Assembly (NCBI RefSeq): GCF_021271205.1
Contig: NZ_JAIWKS010000018.1
Coordinates: forward strand, 1-53,533
Length of the DNA stretch: 53,533 bases
DNA from: Pseudomonas uvaldensis
Lineage (GTDB): Bacteria > Pseudomonadota > Gammaproteobacteria > Pseudomonadales > Pseudomonadaceae
Direction: 5' to 3'
Shown piece after piece: positions 36,921 through 44,600 of this stretch. The translations under genes and the position numbers were made by a program. Positions within the stretch are counted from its first letter, which is position 1. Each line of letters opens with the position of its first letter. The notes below the pieces were generated by a model that saw only the letters and a program-made list of their open reading frames with translations, was not told the origin of the DNA and searched no databases.

Positions 36921-37568
36921 ATGGCCGTAAAATTGCCAAACGGTGCGACGTTCGAGCACGCCGCCACCTACGCCGCCGCACTTCCTGTCACCGCAACATC
37001 CAACGCATCTGAAGCCATCTGCACCGTTTCCGGTGCGACCTTGGTGGCCGGGGATATCGTGCTGTGCACCTCGACCTGGACGGCTCTGAACAATAGAGTC
37101 GTTCGCGTGAAGGCGGCAACTGCCACCGCAATCACTCTGGAATCGATCGACACCACGGATACCACCGTTTACCCGGCCGGCTCCGGTGTGGGCAGTCTCA
37201 AGAAGGTCCTGACCTGGGTGCAGATCCCGCAGGTGACCGACTTTGCATCGGCCGGTGGCGAGCAAAACTACACCGACGTCGCGTTCCTCGAAGCCCAGCA
37301 AGGCTTCCAGATTCCGACCGACAAGTCTGCCGCCAGCATGACCATCACCGTCGCCGATGACCCGACCCTTCCATACGTGCCGGTAGTCACTGCTGCCGAT
37401 GCGGCTCGTACCGTCCAGGCTGCGCGCCTCAACCTTCCTGGCGTCGACAAGATCTACTACGGGGTCTACACGTCGTTCTCGAAGCAGCCGGTGATCTCTC
37501 GCAACAACGTGATGACCAAAACGGTTTCGTTGGCTCAGCAAGCAGACCCAACCCGCTACACGTCGTAA
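36921..37568 (+). CDS. Major tail tube protein
   Basis: 215 residues from ATG 36921 (AGAGGAATCCCC upstream). Beta-rich; VQIPQVTDFASAGGEQNYTD and VSRNNVMTKTVSLAQ-like segments match tube proteins of lambdoid Pseudomonas siphophages. The internal VSGATLVAGDIVLC repeat-like part may be an inserted Ig-like domain. Would polymerise into the tail tube on the tape measure. Confidence 0.8.
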   Translation: MAVKLPNGATFEHAATYAAALPVTATSNASEAICTVSGATLVAGDIVLCTSTWTALNNRVVRVKAATATAITLESIDTTDTTVYPAGSGVGSLKKVLTWVQIPQVTDFASAGGEQNYTDVAFLEAQQGFQIPTDKSAASMTITVADDPTLPYVPVVTAADAARTVQAARLNLPGVDKIYYGVYTSFSKQPVISRNNVMTKTVSLAQQADPTRYTS

Positions 37569-37577
37569 GGAAACCAC

Positions 37578-37961
37578 ATGGCCAGTTTCAAGATCGCGCA
37601 AAACGCTACGTTCAAAGCCCAGGTCGAGATTCCTCGCGTTGGGCTCGACCCGGTCGCAGTGGAAGTCGAGTTCAAGTACCGCAACCGCAAAGACCTGTCC
37701 GCCTACTACGACAAGTGGAACGCGGAACGCGATGCGGCAGCCCGTGAAGCCATGAAGGACGGCGCAACCTGGGAGGCGGCAACCGCTGCTCAGATCGCGC
37801 TGGAGGTAGCCCAGCTCAAGGAAATTCTGGTCGGCTGGGATTTCGAGGAGGCATACAGCGATGAAAGCCTGCTCGAACTGGTTTCCGGCTTCCAGGGCGC
37901 TCCTGCTGCGCTACTCGAGGCATACCAGAAGGCCTACACGGTTGCTCGCCGGGGAAACTGA
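37578..37961 (+). CDS. Tail assembly chaperone, G-like
   Basis: 127 residues. FKIAQNATFKAQVEIPRVG begins a small beta domain, then a helical C-terminal half (LKEILVGWDFEEAYSDESLL). Counterpart of lambda gpG, which binds the tape measure during tail assembly. The slippery heptamer GGGAAAC sits in the last two sense codons, directly before TGA, so a fraction of ribosomes should shift -1 and make a 231-residue GT fusion. Confidence 0.8.
   Translation: MASFKIAQNATFKAQVEIPRVGLDPVAVEVEFKYRNRKDLSAYYDKWNAERDAAAREAMKDGATWEAATAAQIALEVAQLKEILVGWDFEEAYSDESLLELVSGFQGAPAALLEAYQKAYTVARRGN
37952..37958 (+). promoter_or_regulatory. -1 frameshift slippery site GGGAAAC
   Basis: Zero-frame reading is G GGA AAC with TGA next; after slippage it reads GGG AAA. 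This fits X XXY YYZ and differs from lambda's G/T site GGGAAAG only in the last base. The downstream frame is open to 38272. Confidence 0.8.
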
Positions 37962-38272
37962 TAGCCGCGGCGCGAAGCCTGTACGAGCCTAGCGCCACAG
38001 CCGAAGACATGGCGAAGCTTGGCCTGACGCTGGCAGACATTGCAGAGGACGATGTGGAGATTTGGCCGGACAACTGGCCCGTCTTCCGCCTCTTCAACGC
38101 CCTGTCCACCCAGTGGCGCACCGGTACCGCCGGCGCTACAGGGCTGGACTACTCCGTCATCCGCGAAGTAGCAGTGCTCATCGGCATCAAGAAGCGGCAA
38201 ATCCCCGAACTATTTCCTGACCTTCAAGTAATGGAGGCCGAAGCGCTCGCTGTCATGGCCGAGATGAAGTGA
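37958..38272 (+). CDS. T-like extension of the tail chaperone (via -1 frameshift)
   Basis: About 104 residues read only after the frameshift: KLIAAARSLYEPSATAEDM and on, with LGLTLADIAEDDVEIWPDNW and IGIKKRQIPELFPDLQVMEA, matching the DUF1799-type T domain. An internal ATG at 38009 exists but has no good ribosome binding site, so independent translation (87 residues) is less likely. The domain contacts tube protein in lambda. Confidence 0.75.
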   Translation: MIAAARSLYEPSATAEDMAKLGLTLADIAEDDVEIWPDNWPVFRLFNALSTQWRTGTAGATGLDYSVIREVAVLIGIKKRQIPELFPDLQVMEAEALAVMAEMK

Positions 38273-38294
38273 AAAACATTGTCAGGAGAATGGC

Positions 38295-41129
38295 ATGACA
38301 CAAGACATTGCCAGCCTTGGGATCAAGGTCGAAACCGGCGACGTTGCCAAAGCGTCAACTGAGCTTGAAAGCCTGACCCAGGCCGGTGCCAAGGCTGAGA
38401 AGGCCACGGAGAGCCTTTCCACTGAGACCAAGAAGGCTGGCGCATCCATCAAGGCCATGGCGGCCGAGACGAAAGCAGCGGAAGCGGCCGCGGCCAAGCT
38501 TGAAAAGCAAACGAATGCCACCGGGATCTCCGCCAAGCAGACAGCCAACGCGTTGCGCGGTGTGCCTGCTCAGGTTACTGACATTGTCACCAGCTTGCAG
38601 GGCGGCCAGGCCCCGCTGACCGTGCTGCTCCAGCAGGGCGGCCAGTTGAAAGACATGTTCGGCGGCATCGCGCCGGCGGCTCGGGCGCTTGGCGGATATG
38701 TTGCAGGGCTGGTCAACCCCTTCACCCTGGCAGCGGCTGCAGCGGCAGCGCTGGGCCTGGCCTACTTCAAGGGCAGCGAAGAGGCCCCAGCGTATAGCAA
38801 GGCTCTGACCCTCACAGGGAACGCCGCCGGCACCAGTGGTGATCAGCTCGCCTACCTGGCTCAGCAAGTGTCTGCCACCATTGGGACGACCGGTGCCGCC
38901 GCCGAGGTCCTGGCCAAGCTGGCAGGGAATGGCAGGATCGCCGGGGAAAGCTTCGGTGAGATCTCCACTGCTGCACTTGAGATGGAGAAGGTCACCGGCA
39001 AGGCGATTGATGAGACGATCGCTGAGTTTGCCAAGATCGCCAAGGACCCGGTCGCCGCTGCGAAAGAGCTCAACGACCAGTACAACTTCCTCACCGCCTC
39101 GGCCTATTCGCAGATCGTTGCGCTGAAGGAGCAGGGCGACACCATCGGCGCGGCCAAGCTGCTGACCGATACCTATGCAGATACCATCAAGACCAGGACT
39201 GCGGACGTCACCGCCAACCTTGGGCTGATCGAAAGAGCCTGGAACAAGGTGAAGTCCGCCGCCTCTGGTGCGCTTGATGCGACCCTTGATGTGGGGCGCA
39301 CACAGAGCATGGGCGAACAGCTTGCTGAAGCCAGGGCAAAGCTGGACGATCTTGAGCGCAAAACCGGTGGGAACAGTATTGTTTCCAGAAGCGGCGCAGT
39401 TGCACAGGAAAGAGAGCTGCTGAAAAGCACCATCGAAGCTCTTACAAATCAGCTTCAAACCCAGCAGAACATTGGCAAAGCCCAAAAGAACTACAACGAC
39501 ATCCAGCGCGAAGGCATCGATGCCGCCGCCAAGCTGAAGGCCATCAGCGACTCCAACCTCACCAACGAGGAAAAGCGCAACAAGCTGATCAAGGAGTACA
39601 AGCGGGATGTCGAGGCGCTGCGCAAGGCAGACCCCAACAGTCCGCTGATCCAGGCCGATGTCGTCGCCAAGAACATCCAGAACATCAAGGACAAGAACAA
39701 GGACCCGGCCGGGAAGGCCAATCAGCTCAACCTGAGCGGATACAACGACGCCCAGAATGCGCTCAAGGATCTGCTGGCCACCTACTCGAATTCCGAGAAA
39801 GAGCTTGAGGCCCAGCAGAAGGCCGGGCTCATCACCCAGCAGAGCTACATCGATCAGCGCACTGCGCTGATTCGGGCCGAGCGAGAAGAGGTGACCGGTG
39901 CCTACCAGGCCGAGATTGCCGCGCTCGAAGCAGTCAAGGAAAAAACCGGCACGACTGGGCAGCAGCGCATCGAACTGGATCAGAAGATCGCCGACGCGCG
40001 CACCAACATGGTCAAGGCGCAAAAAGATGCCGACAGCCAGCTGGAAGTGCTCGCCACCAACGAGGAAGGCCGCCTCAAGAAGCAAACGCTCGCCATCCAA
40101 ACCTATACCAGCGCGCTCCAGCAGCAAGTCATCACTCTGCGCCAACAAGGTCAGCGGGAGGCGGCGAGCCTGGGCATGGGTGACCGCCAAAGGAACTTGC
40201 AGAGCCAGCTCAACGGCATTGACGACAAAGCCAATGCCCAGCGCATCGACTTGGCAAACCAGTACGGCGACGGCTCCCGTGGCATGAGCCTCGACGAATA
40301 CAACGCCAAGCTCCAGGCAATCGCGAAGAGCCAGAAGGACTTGCGCGACACAGTCACGCTCAATTTCGACGACATGACAGAGGCCCAGGGCAGCTGGACC
40401 GCCGGCGCGTCATCGGCATGGCAGAACTACCTGGAGTCGGCGCGGGACGTTGCGGGCCAAACTCGAAGCCTCTTCACCAATGCCTTCAGCTCAATGGAGG
40501 ACGCGGTAGCAAACTTCGCCATCAGCGGGAAATTCTCGTTTGCCAGTTTCACCAAGTCGATCCTGGCAGACATGGCGCGAATTGCGACCAGGCAGGCCAG
40601 CTCTGCGTTGCTGAACAGTCTGTTTGGCGCAGGGCTGAATTACCTGTCTGGCGGTGGATCCGCCTCGGTTGGCTCAACCCAGGCTGGGTATTCCGGTGAC
40701 CTGTCCGGTTTCACCCCTGGAAGTATCCAGGCCAACGGCGGGGCCTGGTCGGGCGGGGTGCAGATGTTCGCCAATGGCGGCGCCTTCACCAACTCCATCG
40801 TCAGCAAGCCGACAGCGTTCGGTATGGCTGGCGGGCAAACTGGTGTGATGGGCGAGGCTGGGCCGGAGGCGATCATGCCGCTTACCCGCACGGCCGGCGG
40901 TCAATTGGGCGTGCGAGCACTCGCCGGAGGAAGCGGTGGCGGGAACGTGTACAACTTCCCGGTTGCTGTATCGGTCCAGACCAGTGGCGCCGGCGGCACA
41001 ACCCAGGAGGATACAACCCAATTGGGCAAAGGCATCCAGCAAGCTGCCAAGGCTGAAGCAGAAACCGCAATTGCCAGAGGCTTGCAGCCAGGCGGCGCCA
41101 TCTGGCGCGTTATCAACGGGAGGGGCTGA
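38295..41129 (+). CDS. Tape measure protein
   Basis: 944 residues. Determines tail length and helps DNA entry. N-terminal coiled coil (about 15-80), a hydrophobic Ala/Gly-rich region (about 120-165), long helical middle with SGAL-type and Gln/Glu-rich repeats to 660, and a C-terminal lambda gpH-like domain (AFSSMEDAVANFAISGKFSF, then Gly-rich repeats and GPEAIMPLTR). At about 3 residues per 4.5 angstrom its length implies a tail near 140 nm. Its stop overlaps the next start (TGATG). Confidence 0.92.
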   Translation: MTQDIASLGIKVETGDVAKASTELESLTQAGAKAEKATESLSTETKKAGASIKAMAAETKAAEAAAAKLEKQTNATGISAKQTANALRGVPAQVTDIVTSLQGGQAPLTVLLQQGGQLKDMFGGIAPAARALGGYVAGLVNPFTLAAAAAAALGLAYFKGSEEAPAYSKALTLTGNAAGTSGDQLAYLAQQVSATIGTTGAAAEVLAKLAGNGRIAGESFGEISTAALEMEKVTGKAIDETIAEFAKIAKDPVAAAKELNDQYNFLTASAYSQIVALKEQGDTIGAAKLLTDTYADTIKTRTADVTANLGLIERAWNKVKSAASGALDATLDVGRTQSMGEQLAEARAKLDDLERKTGGNSIVSRSGAVAQERELLKSTIEALTNQLQTQQNIGKAQKNYNDIQREGIDAAAKLKAISDSNLTNEEKRNKLIKEYKRDVEALRKADPNSPLIQADVVAKNIQNIKDKNKDPAGKANQLNLSGYNDAQNALKDLLATYSNSEKELEAQQKAGLITQQSYIDQRTALIRAEREEVTGAYQAEIAALEAVKEKTGTTGQQRIELDQKIADARTNMVKAQKDADSQLEVLATNEEGRLKKQTLAIQTYTSALQQQVITLRQQGQREAASLGMGDRQRNLQSQLNGIDDKANAQRIDLANQYGDGSRGMSLDEYNAKLQAIAKSQKDLRDTVTLNFDDMTEAQGSWTAGASSAWQNYLESARDVAGQTRSLFTNAFSSMEDAVANFAISGKFSFASFTKSILADMARIATRQASSALLNSLFGAGLNYLSGGGSASVGSTQAGYSGDLSGFTPGSIQANGGAWSGGVQMFANGGAFTNSIVSKPTAFGMAGGQTGVMGEAGPEAIMPLTRTAGGQLGVRALAGGSGGGNVYNFPVAVSVQTSGAGGTTQEDTTQLGKGIQQAAKAEAETAIARGLQPGGAIWRVINGRG

Positions 41130-41467
41130 TGGCTATCGAAACGTTCACTTGGCCCACCCAGCGCGGCGACTCGCCCGAGATCACCTACCGGGTGCGGACC
41201 TCGCAGTTCGGGAACGGCTACAAGCAAACGGCGGCCGACGGGCCGAACAACAAGGAAGACTCCTATCCGATAACGGTCATCGGCCAGAAGGCCGTGGCGC
41301 TGGAGATCATGGGCTTTCTTGACCGGCACGCCGGCGCGAAGGCCTTCCTCTGGACGACGCCGCTCGGGGAGCTCGGTCTTTTCACCTGCGTCAACCCCGT
41401 GCCGACTCCAATCGGCGGTGGGGTTTACAAACTCACCGCCACATTCAACCGGGCTTTCCAGCCATAA
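41129..41467 (+). CDS. Minor tail protein M-like
   Basis: 112 residues. TFTWPTQRGDSPEITYRVR, FGNGYKQ and the aromatic KAFLWTTPLGELG are the lambda gpM signature. Forms the base of the tail-tip with L, next to the tape measure. Start by TGATG overlap. Confidence 0.88.
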   Translation: MAIETFTWPTQRGDSPEITYRVRTSQFGNGYKQTAADGPNNKEDSYPITVIGQKAVALEIMGFLDRHAGAKAFLWTTPLGELGLFTCVNPVPTPIGGGVYKLTATFNRAFQP

Positions 41468-41476
41468 GGGGCAACC

Positions 41477-42226
41477 ATGCCGCTGATCAGTGACATCCAG
41501 GCCCTCGAGCCTGGCAGCGAAGTGCTGCTCTTCGAATTGGACGGCTCGGACTATGGCGCGGACGTGCTGCGCTTCCACGGGCACGCGATACCGCACACGG
41601 CGGCGGAGTTGATTGCCGCCGGTGTGGCTAACGATGAGCTGCCGGCCAAGTCCATTTGGTGGCAGGGCAACGAGTACGGCGCCTGGCCGGTGCAGGCTGA
41701 TGGCTTCGAGGCGAATGGTGACGGCACGGCGGTTCGACCCACGCTGTCGGTTGGCAATGTGAACGGCCGGATCACAGCTCTGTGCCTTGCCTTCCAGGAT
41801 CTTGCAGACTTCAAACTGACGATGCGTCACACACTGGGCACGTACCTCGACGCGGAGAACTTCACCAACGGCAACCCACAGGCCGACCCTACCCAGGAGA
41901 CGATCGAGGTCTGGTACATCGACCAGAAGACGCACGAGGATGGGGAAACGGTGACCTGGGAGCTTGCCAGCCCGGGCGACGTGGGCGGCGAGTCCATTGG
42001 GCGCCAGGCCACGACGCTCTGCCACTGGTGCCTCACCGGCGGTTACCGCGGGCCGAACTGCGGCTACACCGGGCCCTACGTCACCAAGGATGGCGTAGTC
42101 ACCGACAACCCTGAACTGGACGAATGCGATGCCACGCTGGGCCGCGGCTGCACTCCACGCTTCGGCGAGGGTAATCCGTTGCCACATGGCGGATTTCCCG
42201 CCGTGTCGCTGATCGCCCGGAGCTGA
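41477..42226 (+). CDS. Minor tail protein L-like
   Basis: 249 residues. Beta-rich tip protein; the C-terminal third has the Cys set CHWC, GPNC and ECDATLGRGC that in lambda gpL binds an iron-sulfur cluster. Acts with M and K at the tail tip. Confidence 0.88.
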   Translation: MPLISDIQALEPGSEVLLFELDGSDYGADVLRFHGHAIPHTAAELIAAGVANDELPAKSIWWQGNEYGAWPVQADGFEANGDGTAVRPTLSVGNVNGRITALCLAFQDLADFKLTMRHTLGTYLDAENFTNGNPQADPTQETIEVWYIDQKTHEDGETVTWELASPGDVGGESIGRQATTLCHWCLTGGYRGPNCGYTGPYVTKDGVVTDNPELDECDATLGRGCTPRFGEGNPLPHGGFPAVSLIARS

Positions 42227-42228
42227 CC

Positions 42229-42984
42229 ATGCGCAAACACATCTTGAGCGCGATCCAGGCACACGCAGCGGCTGAGTATCCGAAGGAATGCTGCGGGCTT
42301 TTGCTGGCCGTGGGCCGAAAGCAGCAATACTACCCGTGCAAAAACACCGCGACCGAGCCGAACGAGGAGTTCCGCATCGATCCGGAGGAGTACGCCGCGG
42401 CTGAGGACTTGGGCGAGGTTATCGGAATCGTACACTCCCATCCGGACGCGACCAGCCGGCCGTCGCCGCGGGACTTGGCGATGTGCGAGGCCACGGAGCT
42501 GCCCTGGCACATCCTGAGCTGGCCGGAGGGTGACCTGCGGACGGTAGTACCCACGGGCGAGACGCCGCTGCTGAAGCGGCCATTTGTCCACGGCGCCTGG
42601 GACTGCTGGCAGGTCTGCGCCGACTGGTACAAGCGCGAGTGGGGGCTGGAGTTCGAAGCCTTCAAGCGCGCCGACGGCTGGTGGGAGAGCCAGGACAACA
42701 CCAGCCTTTACGAAGCGAACTATGAGGCTGCAGGCTTCTACCGGGTCGACCAGCCGCAGCGCGGCGACATGATTGTGATGGAGGTAGGACGAACGGTGCA
42801 CCCGAACCACGCCGGGATCTTCCTCGGTGCCGATCCGACGCTTCTCGGCGAGGACGCCGAGACGTTCGGCCCTGGGCCTTTCCTCCTGCATCACCTGTAT
42901 GGCCGACCGAGCGAGATCATCGTTTTTGGTGGGCCTTGGTGGCAGAAAACTAGATTAATTTTGCGCCATCGGGATGCGAAGTGA
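42229..42984 (+). CDS. Tail tip peptidase K-like (JAB + NlpC/P60)
   Basis: 251 residues. N-terminal JAMM domain with E21 and the metal motif HSHPDATSRPSPRD (about 65-78); C-terminal NlpC/P60-type domain with Cys in WDCWQVCADW and His in HPNHAGIFLG. Thought to open peptidoglycan during DNA entry. Immediately before the Imm cassette, which separates it from the I gene. Confidence 0.9.
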   Translation: MRKHILSAIQAHAAAEYPKECCGLLLAVGRKQQYYPCKNTATEPNEEFRIDPEEYAAAEDLGEVIGIVHSHPDATSRPSPRDLAMCEATELPWHILSWPEGDLRTVVPTGETPLLKRPFVHGAWDCWQVCADWYKREWGLEFEAFKRADGWWESQDNTSLYEANYEAAGFYRVDQPQRGDMIVMEVGRTVHPNHAGIFLGADPTLLGEDAETFGPGPFLLHHLYGRPSEIIVFGGPWWQKTRLILRHRDAK

Positions 42985-43075
42985 GAAGGCCAGGAATTAT
43001 GGCGCTTGCGATGGAAGATGGTAGCATCTTGTCATTAGTCGTGGGTTATCCGCGACCATTGAGCAAGGAGTTCAA

Positions 43076-43513
43076 ATGTTTGTAGTCCGGCTATTGGTTT
43101 TGAGTTTTCTCTCCTTTTTCAGCTACTCCATGGGCATGGAGCGAGGGGAGCTTAATGCGTTTGGTAAATTGGTCGCAATCAGCGGGGTAGTGTTCGTTCC
43201 GGCACTTTACATGCTCCCTACCATCGAGGCGGCAATTCGTAAGAGCAACAATCTTCCAGCGATAGCCGCGGTGAACTTTTTCCTGGGTTGGAGCCTGATC
43301 GGATGGGTGACTGCTTTGGTGTGGGCATTCAAAAACCCTACGCCAGTTATTTTGACAGAAGCTACTCCGTATCCGGCTTATAAGATGAGCACCACCACAG
43401 ATGTAAAGCCGAAAAAAGACTGCCCATTCTGTGGCGAAGAGATCTTAGCAGTGGCCGTGAAGTGCAAACACTGCGGCAGCGAGCTAACCGGAACCAGTGG
43501 AGGTGTTGCGTGA
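43076..43513 (+). CDS. Imm-type superinfection immunity protein with zinc ribbon
   Basis: 145 residues, AAGGAG before the ATG. Two or three membrane segments (about 2-20, 33-50, 58-85); LPAIAAVNFFLGWSLIGWVTALVWAF is the core of the superinfection immunity (Imm) family, whose T4 member blocks entry of later phage DNA. A C-terminal four-Cys ribbon (CPFCGEE, CKHCGS) is added. It breaks the K-to-I tail order, the typical place for a moron, and is coupled to the next lipoprotein gene (GTGA). GC is lower than in neighbours. Confidence 0.8.
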   Translation: MFVVRLLVLSFLSFFSYSMGMERGELNAFGKLVAISGVVFVPALYMLPTIEAAIRKSNNLPAIAAVNFFLGWSLIGWVTALVWAFKNPTPVILTEATPYPAYKMSTTTDVKPKKDCPFCGEEILAVAVKCKHCGSELTGTSGGVA

Positions 43514-43908
43514 AGGCGGTGATTTTAGTTATAGCTGGCTCTTTGCTGGCAGGGTGTGCCACCTCTCCAGTTCCTTCCAGTGAAGCCGATCCAGTCCCGT
43601 CATCCAGGCTGTTTGCGCTTCAAGCCCCAGCGCAGGGTGATTCGACACTGATCGTCACCCGGGACAAAGGTTTTGTGGGTGGCGGCTGCAATACTACGTT
43701 GAGCATCGACGGCCGCAAAGCAGCAGAAATCGGTGCCGGTGAGACTGCGAAATTCCGTGTTGCTCCAGGCGAGCACATTGTTTCGGCTTCAGCCTGCGGG
43801 AGCGGCCTGAAAGAACGGGAAACAAACATCAAGGCCGGTAGCACGAAAAAATTCAGGATATCCATAGACTCAGCGATGAGCATGGACTTATCACCCACCA
43901 TGCAGTGA
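43510..43908 (+). CDS. Lipoprotein partner of the Imm-type protein
   Basis: 132 residues from GTG 43510, which overlaps the previous TGA; GGAGG is seven bases upstream. Signal with lipobox LLAG-C16, so it is lipidated at Cys16, with Ala17 next, suggesting outer-membrane sorting. The mature part is a beta-rich domain with two Cys pairs possible (GGGCNTTLSIDG, SACGSG). Ends at a terminator. Candidate exclusion lipoprotein acting with the Imm-type protein; no known family. Confidence 0.72.
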   Translation: MKAVILVIAGSLLAGCATSPVPSSEADPVPSSRLFALQAPAQGDSTLIVTRDKGFVGGGCNTTLSIDGRKAAEIGAGETAKFRVAPGEHIVSASACGSGLKERETNIKAGSTKKFRISIDSAMSMDLSPTMQ

Positions 43909-43915
43909 GAAGAAG

Positions 43916-43937
43916 CCGCCTCCGGGCGGTTTTTTTA
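43916..43937 (+). terminator. Terminator after the Imm-lipoprotein cassette
   Basis: CCGCC/GGCGG stem with a TCCG loop and eight T. The ribosome binding site of the I gene follows 11 bases on. Confidence 0.8.
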
Positions 43938-43952
43938 CGACCGGAGAAAGCC

Positions 43953-44543
43953 ATGGCGATAGCTTTCAGCAATAACCCAGCAATGACCACCATTCTTCTT
44001 TCTGGCCCGCTTATCAAGCTGTTCGGTCGGGTCCACTACCGCGAGCTGGGCAGCAGATCCGTTGGGGAAGCCTTCAAGGCGCTCAAGTGCACCCTGGACG
44101 GATTCGAGTCGGCAATCAGAGATCTTGAGCGGAAAGGGATGCGGTTCGCAATCTTCCGCAACCGCAAAAATGTTGCGGAAAAGGATTTTACCCTGGGCGG
44201 CGCGCAAGAGATCCGCATCGTGCCGGTAGTCTCTGGTAGCAAGCGTGCGGGCCTGCTCCAGACGATCATCGGCGCCGTCTTGATCGTTGCAGGAACCTAT
44301 TTTGGACAGCCATGGGCTGTACAGCTTGGGGTCGGCCTCGCCGCCGGCGGCGTCATCCAGATGCTCAGTCCTCAGGCCTCAGGCCTCAAACAGAGTGCCG
44401 GTCCCGAGAACGCACCGTCCTACGCCTTCGGCAGCGCCAAGAACACCACGGCCAGCGGCAACCCTGTCCCAATCTGCATCGGTGAGCGCCGGTGGGGCGG
44501 GATGATCATTTCCGCCTCGATCTACGCCGAAGACAAAACGTAA
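43953..44543 (+). CDS. Tail assembly protein I-like
   Basis: 196 residues from ATG 43953 (CCGGAGAAAGCC). FGRVHYRELGSRSVGEAFKALK and the hydrophobic Gly-rich helix (about 110-150) match lambda gpI, which assists assembly of the J tip protein. The Cys pair is absent. Between two terminator-like hairpins. Confidence 0.85.
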   Translation: MAIAFSNNPAMTTILLSGPLIKLFGRVHYRELGSRSVGEAFKALKCTLDGFESAIRDLERKGMRFAIFRNRKNVAEKDFTLGGAQEIRIVPVVSGSKRAGLLQTIIGAVLIVAGTYFGQPWAVQLGVGLAAGGVIQMLSPQASGLKQSAGPENAPSYAFGSAKNTTASGNPVPICIGERRWGGMIISASIYAEDKT

Positions 44544-44562
44544 ACCGAACGCAGCAAGCAGG

Positions 44563-44585
44563 CCGCCCATGAGGCGGTTTTTTTT
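44563..44585 (+). terminator. Terminator-like hairpin before the J gene
   Basis: CCGCC/GGCGG stem with a five-base loop and eight T, then CGCCTGGAGGAAAGC and the ATG. The same layout recurs at 43916 and 51002. Confidence 0.75.
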
Positions 44586-44600
44586 CGCCTGGAGGAAAGC

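Noticed and set aside
38355..40190. 611-codon open frame antisense to the tape measure gene
   Set aside because: Lies wholly opposite a well-supported gene; long antisense frames are expected from high-GC codon bias. No ribosome binding site or family.
40901..42262. 453-codon open frame antisense to the tail-tip genes
   Set aside because: Spans three sense genes with firm motifs; no independent support.
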